From JARRQB01 sp965368585 (GTDB taxonomy: Bacteria; Pseudomonadota; Gammaproteobacteria; Chromatiales; Chromatiaceae), in contig CBDUNM010000149.1 of NCBI GenBank assembly GCA_965368585.1, positions 1 to 12,503 of the forward strand: a stretch of DNA of 12,503 nucleotides, in the 5' to 3' direction. How positions within the stretch are numbered: the stretch's first letter is position 1; the number at the start of each line of letters is the position of its first letter. The translations under genes and the position numbers were made by a program. The notes under the pieces were generated by a model. That model searched no databases. It was not told the DNA's origin and saw only the letters and a list, made by a program, of their open reading frames with translations. This document shows positions 6,530-12,503 of this stretch, piece by piece.

Positions 6530-7444
6530 TCAATCGGCGCCGAACACCAAGTGACCCGCATTGCTCAAATCATAGCCACCCAGTCGATCCGCATCGGCCA
6601 GGGTCTCCGGCGCGTGCAGCCGCCGGATGAGATCCTGAAAGAGGCGCCGGAAATAAATGTCCTTGCGCATCGCGATGTCAAACGACTCCCAACCAAAGGC
6701 GACGAAATCCAAACCGAATTCGTTCGCCGTCGCGCGCGCGCCGGGGGCGATATCGCCTTGTCCCATAGCGATCAGCGCCGCCGCCTCCCGGTCGGAGTTG
6801 ACGGTTGCCACTACGTCCGGAGGCGCCGCATCCAGTCGCCCCTGCGACTGTATTTCGCGCAGATACCGCTGCGCGCCGGACCCTTGCTCGCGCATCACCC
6901 AGCGAAACGGTTTGCTCAGCAGACTGATGGCATCCTCTGTATCGCCTACCTGCTTACACGGAGCCGCCATCAGGCCCTGCTCGCGCCTGAACGCATGCAC
7001 CAAAACCCACCGCCGGTACTGCGAGTACTGGCGCAACAGCGCCGGGTGACGGGTACGACTCTCTGCGCTCGGCCCCCAGTGCATGCATGCGGCATCCACT
7101 CGATTGGCTTGCAGCATATCCAGACCCAGGCGGGTGTTACTGGCGGTGTAACTCACCAACGCGTGGGCCCGTATCTCCTGGGCGTAACGCAGGGTGAGGC
7201 GGAACAACAACGGGTCGTCGCTGCCCATGATGACCAATCTGTCGGTGAGCACCCCGCCATGGCTGGACTCCAACATCCAACGATCAACCAGCTCACGCGG
7301 GAACATCCACTTGCCGGTGACCTTGGTGCCTGGGATACGGCCCTCGTTGACCAGCGTGTAGACTTTCTTTTCGTTCAGACTCAGGTACTCAGCGACCTGT
7401 TTGACACTCATGAAGGGTCTGGTAGTTACCGAAACAGCAGCCAT
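6530..7444 (-). CDS. HTH plus PBP-like one-component regulator (molybdate- or cofactor-sensing type)
   Basis: The 304-residue protein has an N-terminal excisionase/MerR-like helix-turn-helix (residues 12-57; MSVKQVAEYLSLNEKKVYTL, then the wing GRIPGTKVTGKWMF). A C-terminal domain (about 68-300) resembles periplasmic-binding proteins for oxyanions. It has the opening GSDDPLL, VMREQGSGAQRYL, the DREAAALIAMGQGDIAPG stretch and FVAFGWESFDIAMRK. The same ligand-binding domain is found next to HTH domains and in some MoeA-like proteins, so an oxyanion such as molybdate is a plausible signal, though not shown. The start is ATG 7444 with GAAGGA about 10 bases upstream. A TTG at 7519 overlapping the fdhD stop would add 25 residues. 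It is third in the moaA-fdhD operon, which suggests it controls formate-dehydrogenase or cofactor genes. Confidence 0.82.
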   Translation of the reverse strand: MAAVSVTTRPFMSVKQVAEYLSLNEKKVYTLVNEGRIPGTKVTGKWMFPRELVDRWMLESSHGGVLTDRLVIMGSDDPLLFRLTLRYAQEIRAHALVSYTASNTRLGLDMLQANRVDAACMHWGPSAESRTRHPALLRQYSQYRRWVLVHAFRREQGLMAAPCKQVGDTEDAISLLSKPFRWVMREQGSGAQRYLREIQSQGRLDAAPPDVVATVNSDREAAALIAMGQGDIAPGARATANEFGLDFVAFGWESFDIAMRKDIYFRRLFQDLIRRLHAPETLADADRLGGYDLSNAGHLVFGAD

Positions 7445-7515
7445 GTCCACGCATCCTTCGGCGGTTGTCACTGTCGACACGGATTCGACCTCAACGCCGT
7501 CGGCCGATCCAAGGC

Positions 7516-8421
7516 TCAAACCGCCGTGGCGATTCGTTTGCCACCGTTCTCCGCCCTAGGGCTAGGCTTGGCATCGAAGACAAACCGCTCCGCACCGTTG
7601 TAGATCAGGAAATGCCGGCCCTTAGCCCGGGCAATGAGCATCACACCGATCTGTTGCGCCAATTCGAGACCCTTGTGCGTGATCCCCGAACGGGACAACA
7701 GCAAGGGTATGCCCATCTGCGCCACCTTGATGACCATTTCGGAGGTCAAGCGCCCGGTCGTGTAGAAGATCTTGTCCGCGCCGTTGATTGCGTCCAGCCA
7801 CATGTGTCCGGATATCGCGTCGGCGGCGTTGTGCCGGCCGACGTCTTCAACGAACAGCGCCACTTGCGGCACTCCGGTTGCGGCGTCGAACCCGCACAAG
7901 GCGCAACCGTGCACCGCCCCGGCGCGCCGGTAGACCTCGTTGTGGCTGCTGAGATGATCGAGCAGGACGTACAGACGCGACTGCCTGAGTGCCGCTTCGC
8001 TGCGCAAATCGATTTTGCTCAGCTGGTCCGTCAGGCGTCCGAACACCGTGCCCTGTCCACACCCTGTGGTAACCGTGCGATGCGCGAGTTTTGCATCCAG
8101 ATCGGCCACGCCGCCGAATGTCGTCACCGCAACCGCATCGGTTTCCCAGTCTACCTGGATCGAATCGATGGCCTCCAAGTTCGGCACGAGCCGCTGATTG
8201 ACCAGGTAGCCCAGCGTCAGCAGTTCCGGGTGCGTGCCCAGCGTCATCAGGGTAACAATCTCGCGCTTGTCCAAATACAGCGTCAGCGGCCGCTCGCCGG
8301 CAATATACCCTTCGCGCACCGCACCGTACTCATCAACTGCCTCGACCTGATGCGCGGGGCGCAGACCGGCATTGCTCAGCGAGGGGCGATAGTGCCGGCC
8401 GATGTCGACGCCCGTTTCCAC
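7516..8421 (-). CDS. fdhD: Formate dehydrogenase accessory sulfur carrier FdhD
   Basis: The 301-residue protein matches FdhD in length and along its whole sequence, including GERPLTLYLDKREIVTLMT, GYLVNQ, VEDVGRHNA (191-199), TTGRLTSEMVIK and LLSRSGIT. FdhD moves sulfur from the cysteine desulfurase IscS to the molybdenum cofactor so that formate dehydrogenase becomes active. The usual active-site loop is C-G-x-C near residue 121. Here it reads C121-G-Q-G124, so the second Cys is replaced by Gly (GGC at 8052-8050). A different C-x2-C, C173-A-L-C176, sits just after the GAVH motif. This may mark a subfamily. The GTG start at 8421 comes one base after the moaA stop, so the two genes are probably translationally coupled. 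Confidence 0.96.
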   Translation of the reverse strand: METGVDIGRHYRPSLSNAGLRPAHQVEAVDEYGAVREGYIAGERPLTLYLDKREIVTLMTLGTHPELLTLGYLVNQRLVPNLEAIDSIQVDWETDAVAVTTFGGVADLDAKLAHRTVTTGCGQGTVFGRLTDQLSKIDLRSEAALRQSRLYVLLDHLSSHNEVYRRAGAVHGCALCGFDAATGVPQVALFVEDVGRHNAADAISGHMWLDAINGADKIFYTTGRLTSEMVIKVAQMGIPLLLSRSGITHKGLELAQQIGVMLIARAKGRHFLIYNGAERFVFDAKPSPRAENGGKRIATAV

Positions 8422-8422
8422 G

Positions 8423-9445
8423 TCAGCCGCCGGTCATGTTCATGTGCCGGAATATGACCGGCTGCGCGGTCACGTCGAAATCGTGACCACGGGGCTTCAG
8501 CGACATGGCCTTGACGATGGCGCGCTCGACGTGCGCGTCGTCGTCAGGATACCCTCGCACCTCGCGACGCAGATCGGCCGAGTATTCCTGCCCCAGGCAC
8601 AACAGCAAGCGCCCTTCTGCGGTGACGCGCACGCGATTGCAGTCGTCGCAGAAATTGTGGCTGTGCGGCGAAATAACGCCGATGCGGCCTTTGTAGCCGT
8701 CGACGGCATAATACTTTGAAGGCCCGCCGGTCGATTCGGTCGTCGCGGTCAGGTGAAACTCCTCGCGCAACGTGTCCAGCACCTCATCGCTCGAGAAATA
8801 GGCGGCGGCGCGATCGTGGTCGCCGATCACTCCCAGCGGCATTTCTTCGATGTAGCTGATATCCATGTCCCGGTCCAAGGCGAATCGGGCCAGGTCGACC
8901 ACTTCGTCGTGGTTCATGTTGCGCAACGCCACCGTGTTGATTTTGACACGATCGAAACCGGCCGATCGGGCCGCCTCGATGCCGGCCAGGGTCTTGTCGA
9001 AAATGCCGAGCCGCGTGATACGCTTGAATCGTTCGGGCTTGAGCGTGTCCAGCGAAATATTGACCCGCGTCACGCCGGCGTCGCGCAGCGGTTGCGCGAA
9101 TTCCGCCATCCGGGATCCGTTGGTGGTCAGTACCAGGTCGCGCAATCCGGGCAGCTTGCCCAACGCCTCGAACAGCCACATGACGTTTCGCCGCCGTAGC
9201 GGCTCGCCGCCGGTGATGCGGATCTTGCTGACACCCAGCTCGGTGAAAATCCTGCTCAGTCTGAGCACTTCCTCGAGCGTGAGGATCTGGCTGCGCGGCA
9301 AGAAGGTCATGTCTTCCGCCATGCAGTAGACACAGCGCATGTCACAACGGTCGGTGATAGAGAAACGCACGTAGCTGACTTTTCGCCCAAAGCGGTCGGT
9401 CAATTGCGGTTCCGGCGCTGCATCCCGCGTTAAAGTCGTAGTCAT
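8423..9445 (-). CDS. moaA: GTP 3',8-cyclase MoaA (molybdenum cofactor biosynthesis)
   Basis: This radical-SAM enzyme performs the first step of molybdopterin synthesis, rearranging GTP to 3',8-cyclo-7,8-dihydro-GTP. Counting from ATG 9445 (340 residues), the N-terminal 4Fe-4S motif C34-x3-C38-x2-C41 (DRCDMRCVYC) binds S-adenosylmethionine. ITGGEPL is the conserved glycine-rich strand. The C-terminal cluster motif C266-x2-C269-x13-C283 (FCDDCNRVR) binds the substrate-side 4Fe-4S cluster. The chain ends in Gly-Gly, as needed for activity. ATG 9469 is an alternative start (348 residues), but GAAGGGGG lies about 11 bases before 9445. It is the first gene of the leftward operon, behind a sigma-54-like promoter. 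MoaC, MoaE and other cofactor genes are not in this window, so this copy appears dedicated to formate dehydrogenase supply. Confidence 0.97.
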   Translation of the reverse strand: MTTTLTRDAAPEPQLTDRFGRKVSYVRFSITDRCDMRCVYCMAEDMTFLPRSQILTLEEVLRLSRIFTELGVSKIRITGGEPLRRRNVMWLFEALGKLPGLRDLVLTTNGSRMAEFAQPLRDAGVTRVNISLDTLKPERFKRITRLGIFDKTLAGIEAARSAGFDRVKINTVALRNMNHDEVVDLARFALDRDMDISYIEEMPLGVIGDHDRAAAYFSSDEVLDTLREEFHLTATTESTGGPSKYYAVDGYKGRIGVISPHSHNFCDDCNRVRVTAEGRLLLCLGQEYSADLRREVRGYPDDDAHVERAIVKAMSLKPRGHDFDVTAQPVIFRHMNMTGG

Positions 9446-9524
9446 GACGGGAATTACCCCCTTCGGCATATTTTTGTGGCGGCCTGAACGTCGGCTGCGT
9501 TCCGCGCCCGTCTCAGAGCCTCGT

Positions 9525-9541
9525 AAGCAATAAACGTACCC
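9525..9541 (-). promoter_or_regulatory. Candidate sigma-54 (-24/-12) promoter for moaA operon
   Basis: On the minus strand the sequence reads GGTACGTTTATTGCTT, close to the consensus GGCACG-N4-TTGCW, with the required GG-N10-GC spacing (GG at 9540-9539, GC at 9528-9527). Transcription would start near 9515, leaving a leader of about 70 bases to ATG 9445. Support is by motif only. Confidence 0.55.
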
Positions 9542-9582
9542 GCTTCCTGCCGGCGATTACTCAGGCTAGTTGTCCGACTGGC

Positions 9583-9597
9583 GGTACGCAATGTCCC
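9583..9597. promoter_or_regulatory. Dyad 1 of a candidate enhancer (GGTAC-N5-GTCCC)
   Basis: GGTACGCAATGTCCC is an imperfect inverted repeat (GG.AC / GT.CC). It is repeated almost unchanged 33 bp to the right: 14 of 17 positions agree over 9581-9597 and 9614-9630. It lies between the two divergent promoters, about 74 bases upstream of the predicted moaA start point. Confidence 0.45.
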
Positions 9598-9615
9598 AAA
9601 ACAGACCATATCAGC

Positions 9616-9630
9616 GGTACATATTGTCCC
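9616..9630. promoter_or_regulatory. Dyad 2 of a candidate enhancer (GGTAC-N5-GTCCC)
   Basis: GGTACATATTGTCCC is the second copy, exactly 33 bp (about three helical turns) from the first, so both sites face the same side of the DNA. It lies about 147 bases upstream of the predicted rightward start point, which is normal for a sigma-54 activator site. Confidence 0.45.
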
Positions 9631-9742
9631 GGTGTGCCCACGTCGCCAGCCTCCGCTATCGCATTCGCATGGCTGGTATTCGGTCACCCGGATGGCGAAT
9701 ACCTCCGGTCAGAGCCGGCACCGGTCGGTCACGACCCGATGT

Positions 9743-9758
9743 TGGTATGCAAATTGCG
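9743..9758 (+). promoter_or_regulatory. Candidate sigma-54 (-24/-12) promoter for the DUF3305 operon
   Basis: TGGTATGCAAATTGCG fits TGGYRYR-N4-TTGC with GG-N10-GC spacing (GG 9744-9745, GC 9756-9757). The predicted start point is near 9769, about 72 bases before ATG 9841. A weaker overlapping candidate begins at 9772 (GGCACG with a poor -12 element). The leader could form a stem between GGCACG (9772-9777) and CGTGCC (9811-9816). Confidence 0.45.
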
Positions 9759-9840
9759 AGCGAATCCTAAAGGCACGTCGCACGCCGGCCAGAAGCCGCG
9801 CAACGCGATTCGTGCCACCCAACGACGGTGACGATGAATA

Positions 9841-10365
9841 ATGACAGACATCGACGACCAATTACACCCGGTTCCCCTGCAGGATCACACCCCGGCACCG
9901 AGCCGTTACCAGGTCGCGGTCTTGATGCAGTGCGTGCCGGTCAACGACAATCCCTGGATCAGCGCCCGGTGGGAAGTTCTCAGTGTCATTCCGGCACGCC
10001 TGGCGGTGATCGCCGACGCCTCGGAGCCGTTCACGTACTGCGACGGTCACCGCATAGTCCGGCACGACGGGCTCGATCTACGGCTGCACCCTGACGAGTC
10101 GGAAAGCTATTACCACAACCTTATGGTCGATGATCCGCGCTGCTTCGTGGTGTGTCGCCAGGATGAAGCCGCTGGCGTACCCATACCCACGTTGGTGACC
10201 GTCAGCTCCGACGAGGCCAATGCATACGCCGAAGGTGACGATCGGGTTGAATCGGTGGCGCTGCCCTTTTCCCTGCAGCAAGCCCTGGAGTCGTACGTAC
10301 TGACCCACTACGTGCCGACCCGGAAAATCAAGCGTAAACGCCAGAAATGGACCGAGCCGCGGTGA
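9841..10365 (+). CDS. DUF3305-family protein, formate-dehydrogenase accessory
   Basis: A 174-residue soluble protein without signal peptide or membrane segment. It has RYQVAVLMQCVPVNDNPWISARWE near the start (22-45), YYHNLMVDDPRCFVVCR in the middle, and TLVTVSSDEANAYAEGDD with a C-terminal PFSLQQALESYVLTHYVP, ending in a very basic tail (RKIKRKRQK). This is the layout of the DUF3305 family, known mainly from its place beside formate-dehydrogenase genes; its biochemical role is not established. ATG 9841 is the best family match, although no strong ribosome-binding site is seen and ATG 9835 or 9828 lie just upstream in other frames. It opens the rightward operon, and its stop overlaps the next gene's GTG (GTGA). 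Confidence 0.85.
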   Translation: MTDIDDQLHPVPLQDHTPAPSRYQVAVLMQCVPVNDNPWISARWEVLSVIPARLAVIADASEPFTYCDGHRIVRHDGLDLRLHPDESESYYHNLMVDDPRCFVVCRQDEAAGVPIPTLVTVSSDEANAYAEGDDRVESVALPFSLQQALESYVLTHYVPTRKIKRKRQKWTEPR

Positions 10366-10916
10366 CCGACGAATCCGGCCGACAACCAACCCAACCGTCG
10401 GAGCGGGACTTCATCCGCCGCTGGTCGGAACGCAAACTCGAAGCGGCGCAGCCGGCTGCCGATACGGCCGATCACAACGCGGAGCAACCGCCACCCGAAC
10501 CCCCCGGTGATGAAGATATGCCCCCGCTCGACTCCCTGACCACGGATTCCGACTACCGCCCCTTTCTTTCGCCCAGGGTCAGCGTCTACCTGCAGCAACA
10601 GGCACTGCGCAAGCTGTTTGGCGTACCCAGCTTCAATGTACGCGACGGACTGGACGACTACGACGACGACTTCACCCACTTCGCGGCGCTGGGAGACGTT
10701 ATCACGGCAGACATTCGTCACCGTCTCGAGCGCGAAGCGGCAGCGCTCGCCAAGGCCCAAGCGGAGAATTCGAACACCGACCTGTCGGCCGAGCCGACCG
10801 AGGAGCCGTGTGACGACGACGAGACCGCGAACTCACCCGAGCAATCGCAGCGCGCGCTCGACTCGGCCGATCTCGGGACGGATCCGGGAGATGACGGCGC
10901 CGACGACAACGCATGA
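10362..10916 (+). CDS. DUF3306-family protein, formate-dehydrogenase accessory
   Basis: About 184 residues, counting from the GTG at 10362 that overlaps the previous stop codon (GTGA). ATG 10347 in the same frame would add five residues. The N-terminal motif RDFIRRWSERKLEA and the central block PRVSVYLQQQALRKLFGVPSFNVRDGLDDYDDDF are the recognisable parts. The latter resembles the conserved core of DUF3306 (LRKLF then DGLDDYDDDF). The flanks are acidic and low-complexity, rich in Glu, Asp, Pro and Ala, so probably disordered. No cofactor motif or membrane segment is present. The family is found with DUF3305 and a ferredoxin-like protein next to formate dehydrogenases, and its function is unknown. 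The stop overlaps the next start (ATGA at 10913). Confidence 0.85.
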   Translation: MTDESGRQPTQPSERDFIRRWSERKLEAAQPAADTADHNAEQPPPEPPGDEDMPPLDSLTTDSDYRPFLSPRVSVYLQQQALRKLFGVPSFNVRDGLDDYDDDFTHFAALGDVITADIRHRLEREAAALAKAQAENSNTDLSAEPTEEPCDDDETANSPEQSQRALDSADLGTDPGDDGADDNA

Positions 10917-12490
10917 ATGACGTCATCAGACTATCCCTGACCGCGAAACAACGCGCCTTGACGGCGGCTGGCGCCTTGCAGCCTCAGCCAACCGGACTGG
11001 TCGAATTCCGCTCGGAGGGCCGGCTCCTGGTGATCGGTGAGCCCCGGCCGGTCGCTGCTGCCGTCGAGTTGCTGCGCGGTAAACTGCCGGTCTACTGCGT
11101 GTTCACCGGCAAACCGGACGCTGAGCCCCACTGCGACGGCATCACCGGCACGACGCTGGCGCGCGATACGCTGGGCCTCACCGGGCACATGGGCGCTTTC
11201 AGCCTGACGCCCGAACCCGCTATGCCCACCTCCGAGCCGTTCGATCTGGTACTGGATCTGTGCGATCCGCCGCTACTGTCCATGGCACTGCCACCGGTGG
11301 GATATTTTTCGCCTGGCAGCGACAGCGATGCGGTTGCCGACGCGCTGCAGGCGTTGCCGGAACTGGTCGGGCGATTCGAGAAACCGCAGTTCTTCGGCTA
11401 CGATCCCGACGTGTGCGCCCACGGAGCCAGCGGCATTCAGGGCTGTCGGCAATGCATCGACGCTTGTCCCACCGAAGCGATTATTTCGATCGGCGACAAG
11501 GTGGCCGTCAATCCCCAGCTTTGCCAAGGTGGCGGCGTTTGCGTAAGCATTTGTCCGACCGGCGCAATGACCTACCGATACCCGACCGCGGACGACTCAC
11601 TGGCGCGCATACGGACCTTGTCGCGCACCTTTTTGGAAGCCGGCGGTGAGCAGCCTGTCCTCGTTTTACACGGGCGGGAGGCGACCGTGCCGGAGTTGGG
11701 CGACGACGAAATTCCGCTCCGGCTGGAAGAGTTGGCCAGTGTCGGCATCGAAGTCTGGCTGGCCGCGCTGTGCTACGGCATGCGCGCGATCCGCTTGCTG
11801 GTCGATCCGTCGATCGCGCCGCGAACCTGCCGCGAACTCGACCGGCAACGATTGATCGCCAACCGCATCCTGACCGGCCTGGGCTACCCGACCGTCGTAG
11901 GCTGGTACGGTGCGACAGAAGATCCGCCCGGCGTCATGCCGCCGTTGGCTGTCGCCAGCTTTTCGACCGGGGACGGCAAACGCCAGACTCTGTACATGGC
12001 CATTGACTACCTGGCCGCGCAGGCGCAAGTCAACCGCGGCGAGACGGCGCTGCCCACGGGGGCGCCGCTGGGGAAGATCTCAGTCGACAAGCATGCCTGT
12101 ACCCTGTGCCTGGCCTGCACGTCGGTGTGTCCGTCACAAGCCCTTGCCGACGGTGGCGACAAGCCGGCACTGCGCTTCTTCGAAGGCAACTGCGTGCAAT
12201 GCGGCGTGTGTGCCAAGGCGTGTCCGGAACAGGCGATCAGCCTGTCGGCAAGAGTACTGTACGACCCGGAGGCGCGGCGGCGACCGGTCACGCTCAACGA
12301 AGAGGAGCCGTTTTGCTGCATCGGTTGCGGCAAGCCGTTCGCGACCCGATCGCTCATCGAGAAAATGCAAACCAGCCTCGCCAACCATTATATGTTTGGA
12401 GACGAAGCCGCCAAACGGCGCCTCGAGATGTGCGAAGACTGCCGCGTGGCGGATCTGATGCGCAGCGGTGCCATGGACAAAATTGTCTGA
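10913..12490 (+). CDS. Multi-cluster 4Fe-4S ferredoxin-like protein, formate-dehydrogenase accessory
   Basis: A 525-residue soluble iron-sulfur protein. Its pairs of cluster motifs are as follows. C168-x9-C178-x2-C181-x3-C185 and C204-x5-C210-x3-C214 form a first ferredoxin pair. C396-x2-C399-x2-C402-x3-C406 and C427-x2-C430-x2-C433-x3-C437 form a canonical 2[4Fe-4S] domain. C469-x2-C472 and C507-x2-C510 near the end may bind zinc or another cluster. In the second motif Gly207 (GGC at 11531-11533) stands where a Cys would complete a 4Fe-4S set. Between the ferredoxin parts lies an alpha/beta domain (about 230-375). The family accompanies DUF3305 and DUF3306 at formate-dehydrogenase loci, probably in electron transfer or cluster delivery. 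It overlaps DUF3306 by four bases, and the operon probably continues to the right. Confidence 0.92.
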   Translation: MNDVIRLSLTAKQRALTAAGALQPQPTGLVEFRSEGRLLVIGEPRPVAAAVELLRGKLPVYCVFTGKPDAEPHCDGITGTTLARDTLGLTGHMGAFSLTPEPAMPTSEPFDLVLDLCDPPLLSMALPPVGYFSPGSDSDAVADALQALPELVGRFEKPQFFGYDPDVCAHGASGIQGCRQCIDACPTEAIISIGDKVAVNPQLCQGGGVCVSICPTGAMTYRYPTADDSLARIRTLSRTFLEAGGEQPVLVLHGREATVPELGDDEIPLRLEELASVGIEVWLAALCYGMRAIRLLVDPSIAPRTCRELDRQRLIANRILTGLGYPTVVGWYGATEDPPGVMPPLAVASFSTGDGKRQTLYMAIDYLAAQAQVNRGETALPTGAPLGKISVDKHACTLCLACTSVCPSQALADGGDKPALRFFEGNCVQCGVCAKACPEQAISLSARVLYDPEARRRPVTLNEEEPFCCIGCGKPFATRSLIEKMQTSLANHYMFGDEAAKRRLEMCEDCRVADLMRSGAMDKIV

Positions 12491-12503
12491 ATAAAGACAA
12501 ATT

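Noticed and set aside
6551..7603. Plus-strand 350-codon frame opposite the regulator
   Set aside because: The minus strand encodes the HTH and PBP-like domains; this frame shows no motifs.
7465..8457. Plus-strand 330-codon frame opposite fdhD
   Set aside because: It is the complement of a clear FdhD gene.
9446..9526. Molybdenum-cofactor riboswitch before moaA
   Set aside because: The leader is about 70 bases and I could not find the paired elements expected of that riboswitch.
1..12503. CRISPR array, toxin-antitoxin pair or defence island
   Set aside because: No regular repeat-spacer pattern and no genes of those families were seen.

Overview
The window is GC-rich, densely packed DNA that looks like the chromosome of a respiring proteobacterium, most likely gammaproteobacterial. 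The reasons are the gene families present, a tRNA-Cys with its CCA end encoded, and ATGA/GTGA-type stop-start overlaps. The assignment to gammaproteobacteria is inference; no rRNA or other species-level marker is present.

Left part (1-4357): a transposase gene runs off the left edge (minus strand), followed by a MarC/YhgN-family membrane protein (minus). A small uncharacterised gene on the plus strand appears broken by a +1 frameshift. A long gene for a tandem-domain SagB-type nitroreductase (minus) comes next, then about 500 bases with no convincing gene.

Middle part (4358-5701): a tRNA-Cys(GCA) on the minus strand, an intergenic stretch with a perfect 8+8 palindrome, and a Tat-exported Rieske [2Fe-2S] protein on the plus strand.

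Right part (5702-12503): two divergent operons devoted to molybdenum-cofactor and formate-dehydrogenase maturation. Reading leftward: moaA (GTP 3',8-cyclase), fdhD (sulfur carrier for formate dehydrogenase), a one-component HTH plus periplasmic-binding-protein-like regulator, and an exported ankyrin-repeat protein. Reading rightward: a DUF3305 protein, a DUF3306 protein and a multi-cluster ferredoxin-like protein, joined by 4-base overlaps. This trio is the accessory set usually found beside membrane-associated formate dehydrogenase genes, so the structural genes probably lie just beyond the right edge (inference).

The 9446-9840 gap between the two operons holds the most interesting non-coding signal. 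There is a sigma-54-type -24/-12 promoter facing each operon. Between them lie two near-identical 15-bp dyads exactly 33 bp apart, the layout expected of a shared enhancer for a sigma-54 activator. No such activator is encoded in the window. Two maturation proteins also depart from textbook cysteine patterns: FdhD lacks the second Cys of its C-x2-C loop but has another C-x2-C, and the ferredoxin lacks one Cys of its second cluster motif.
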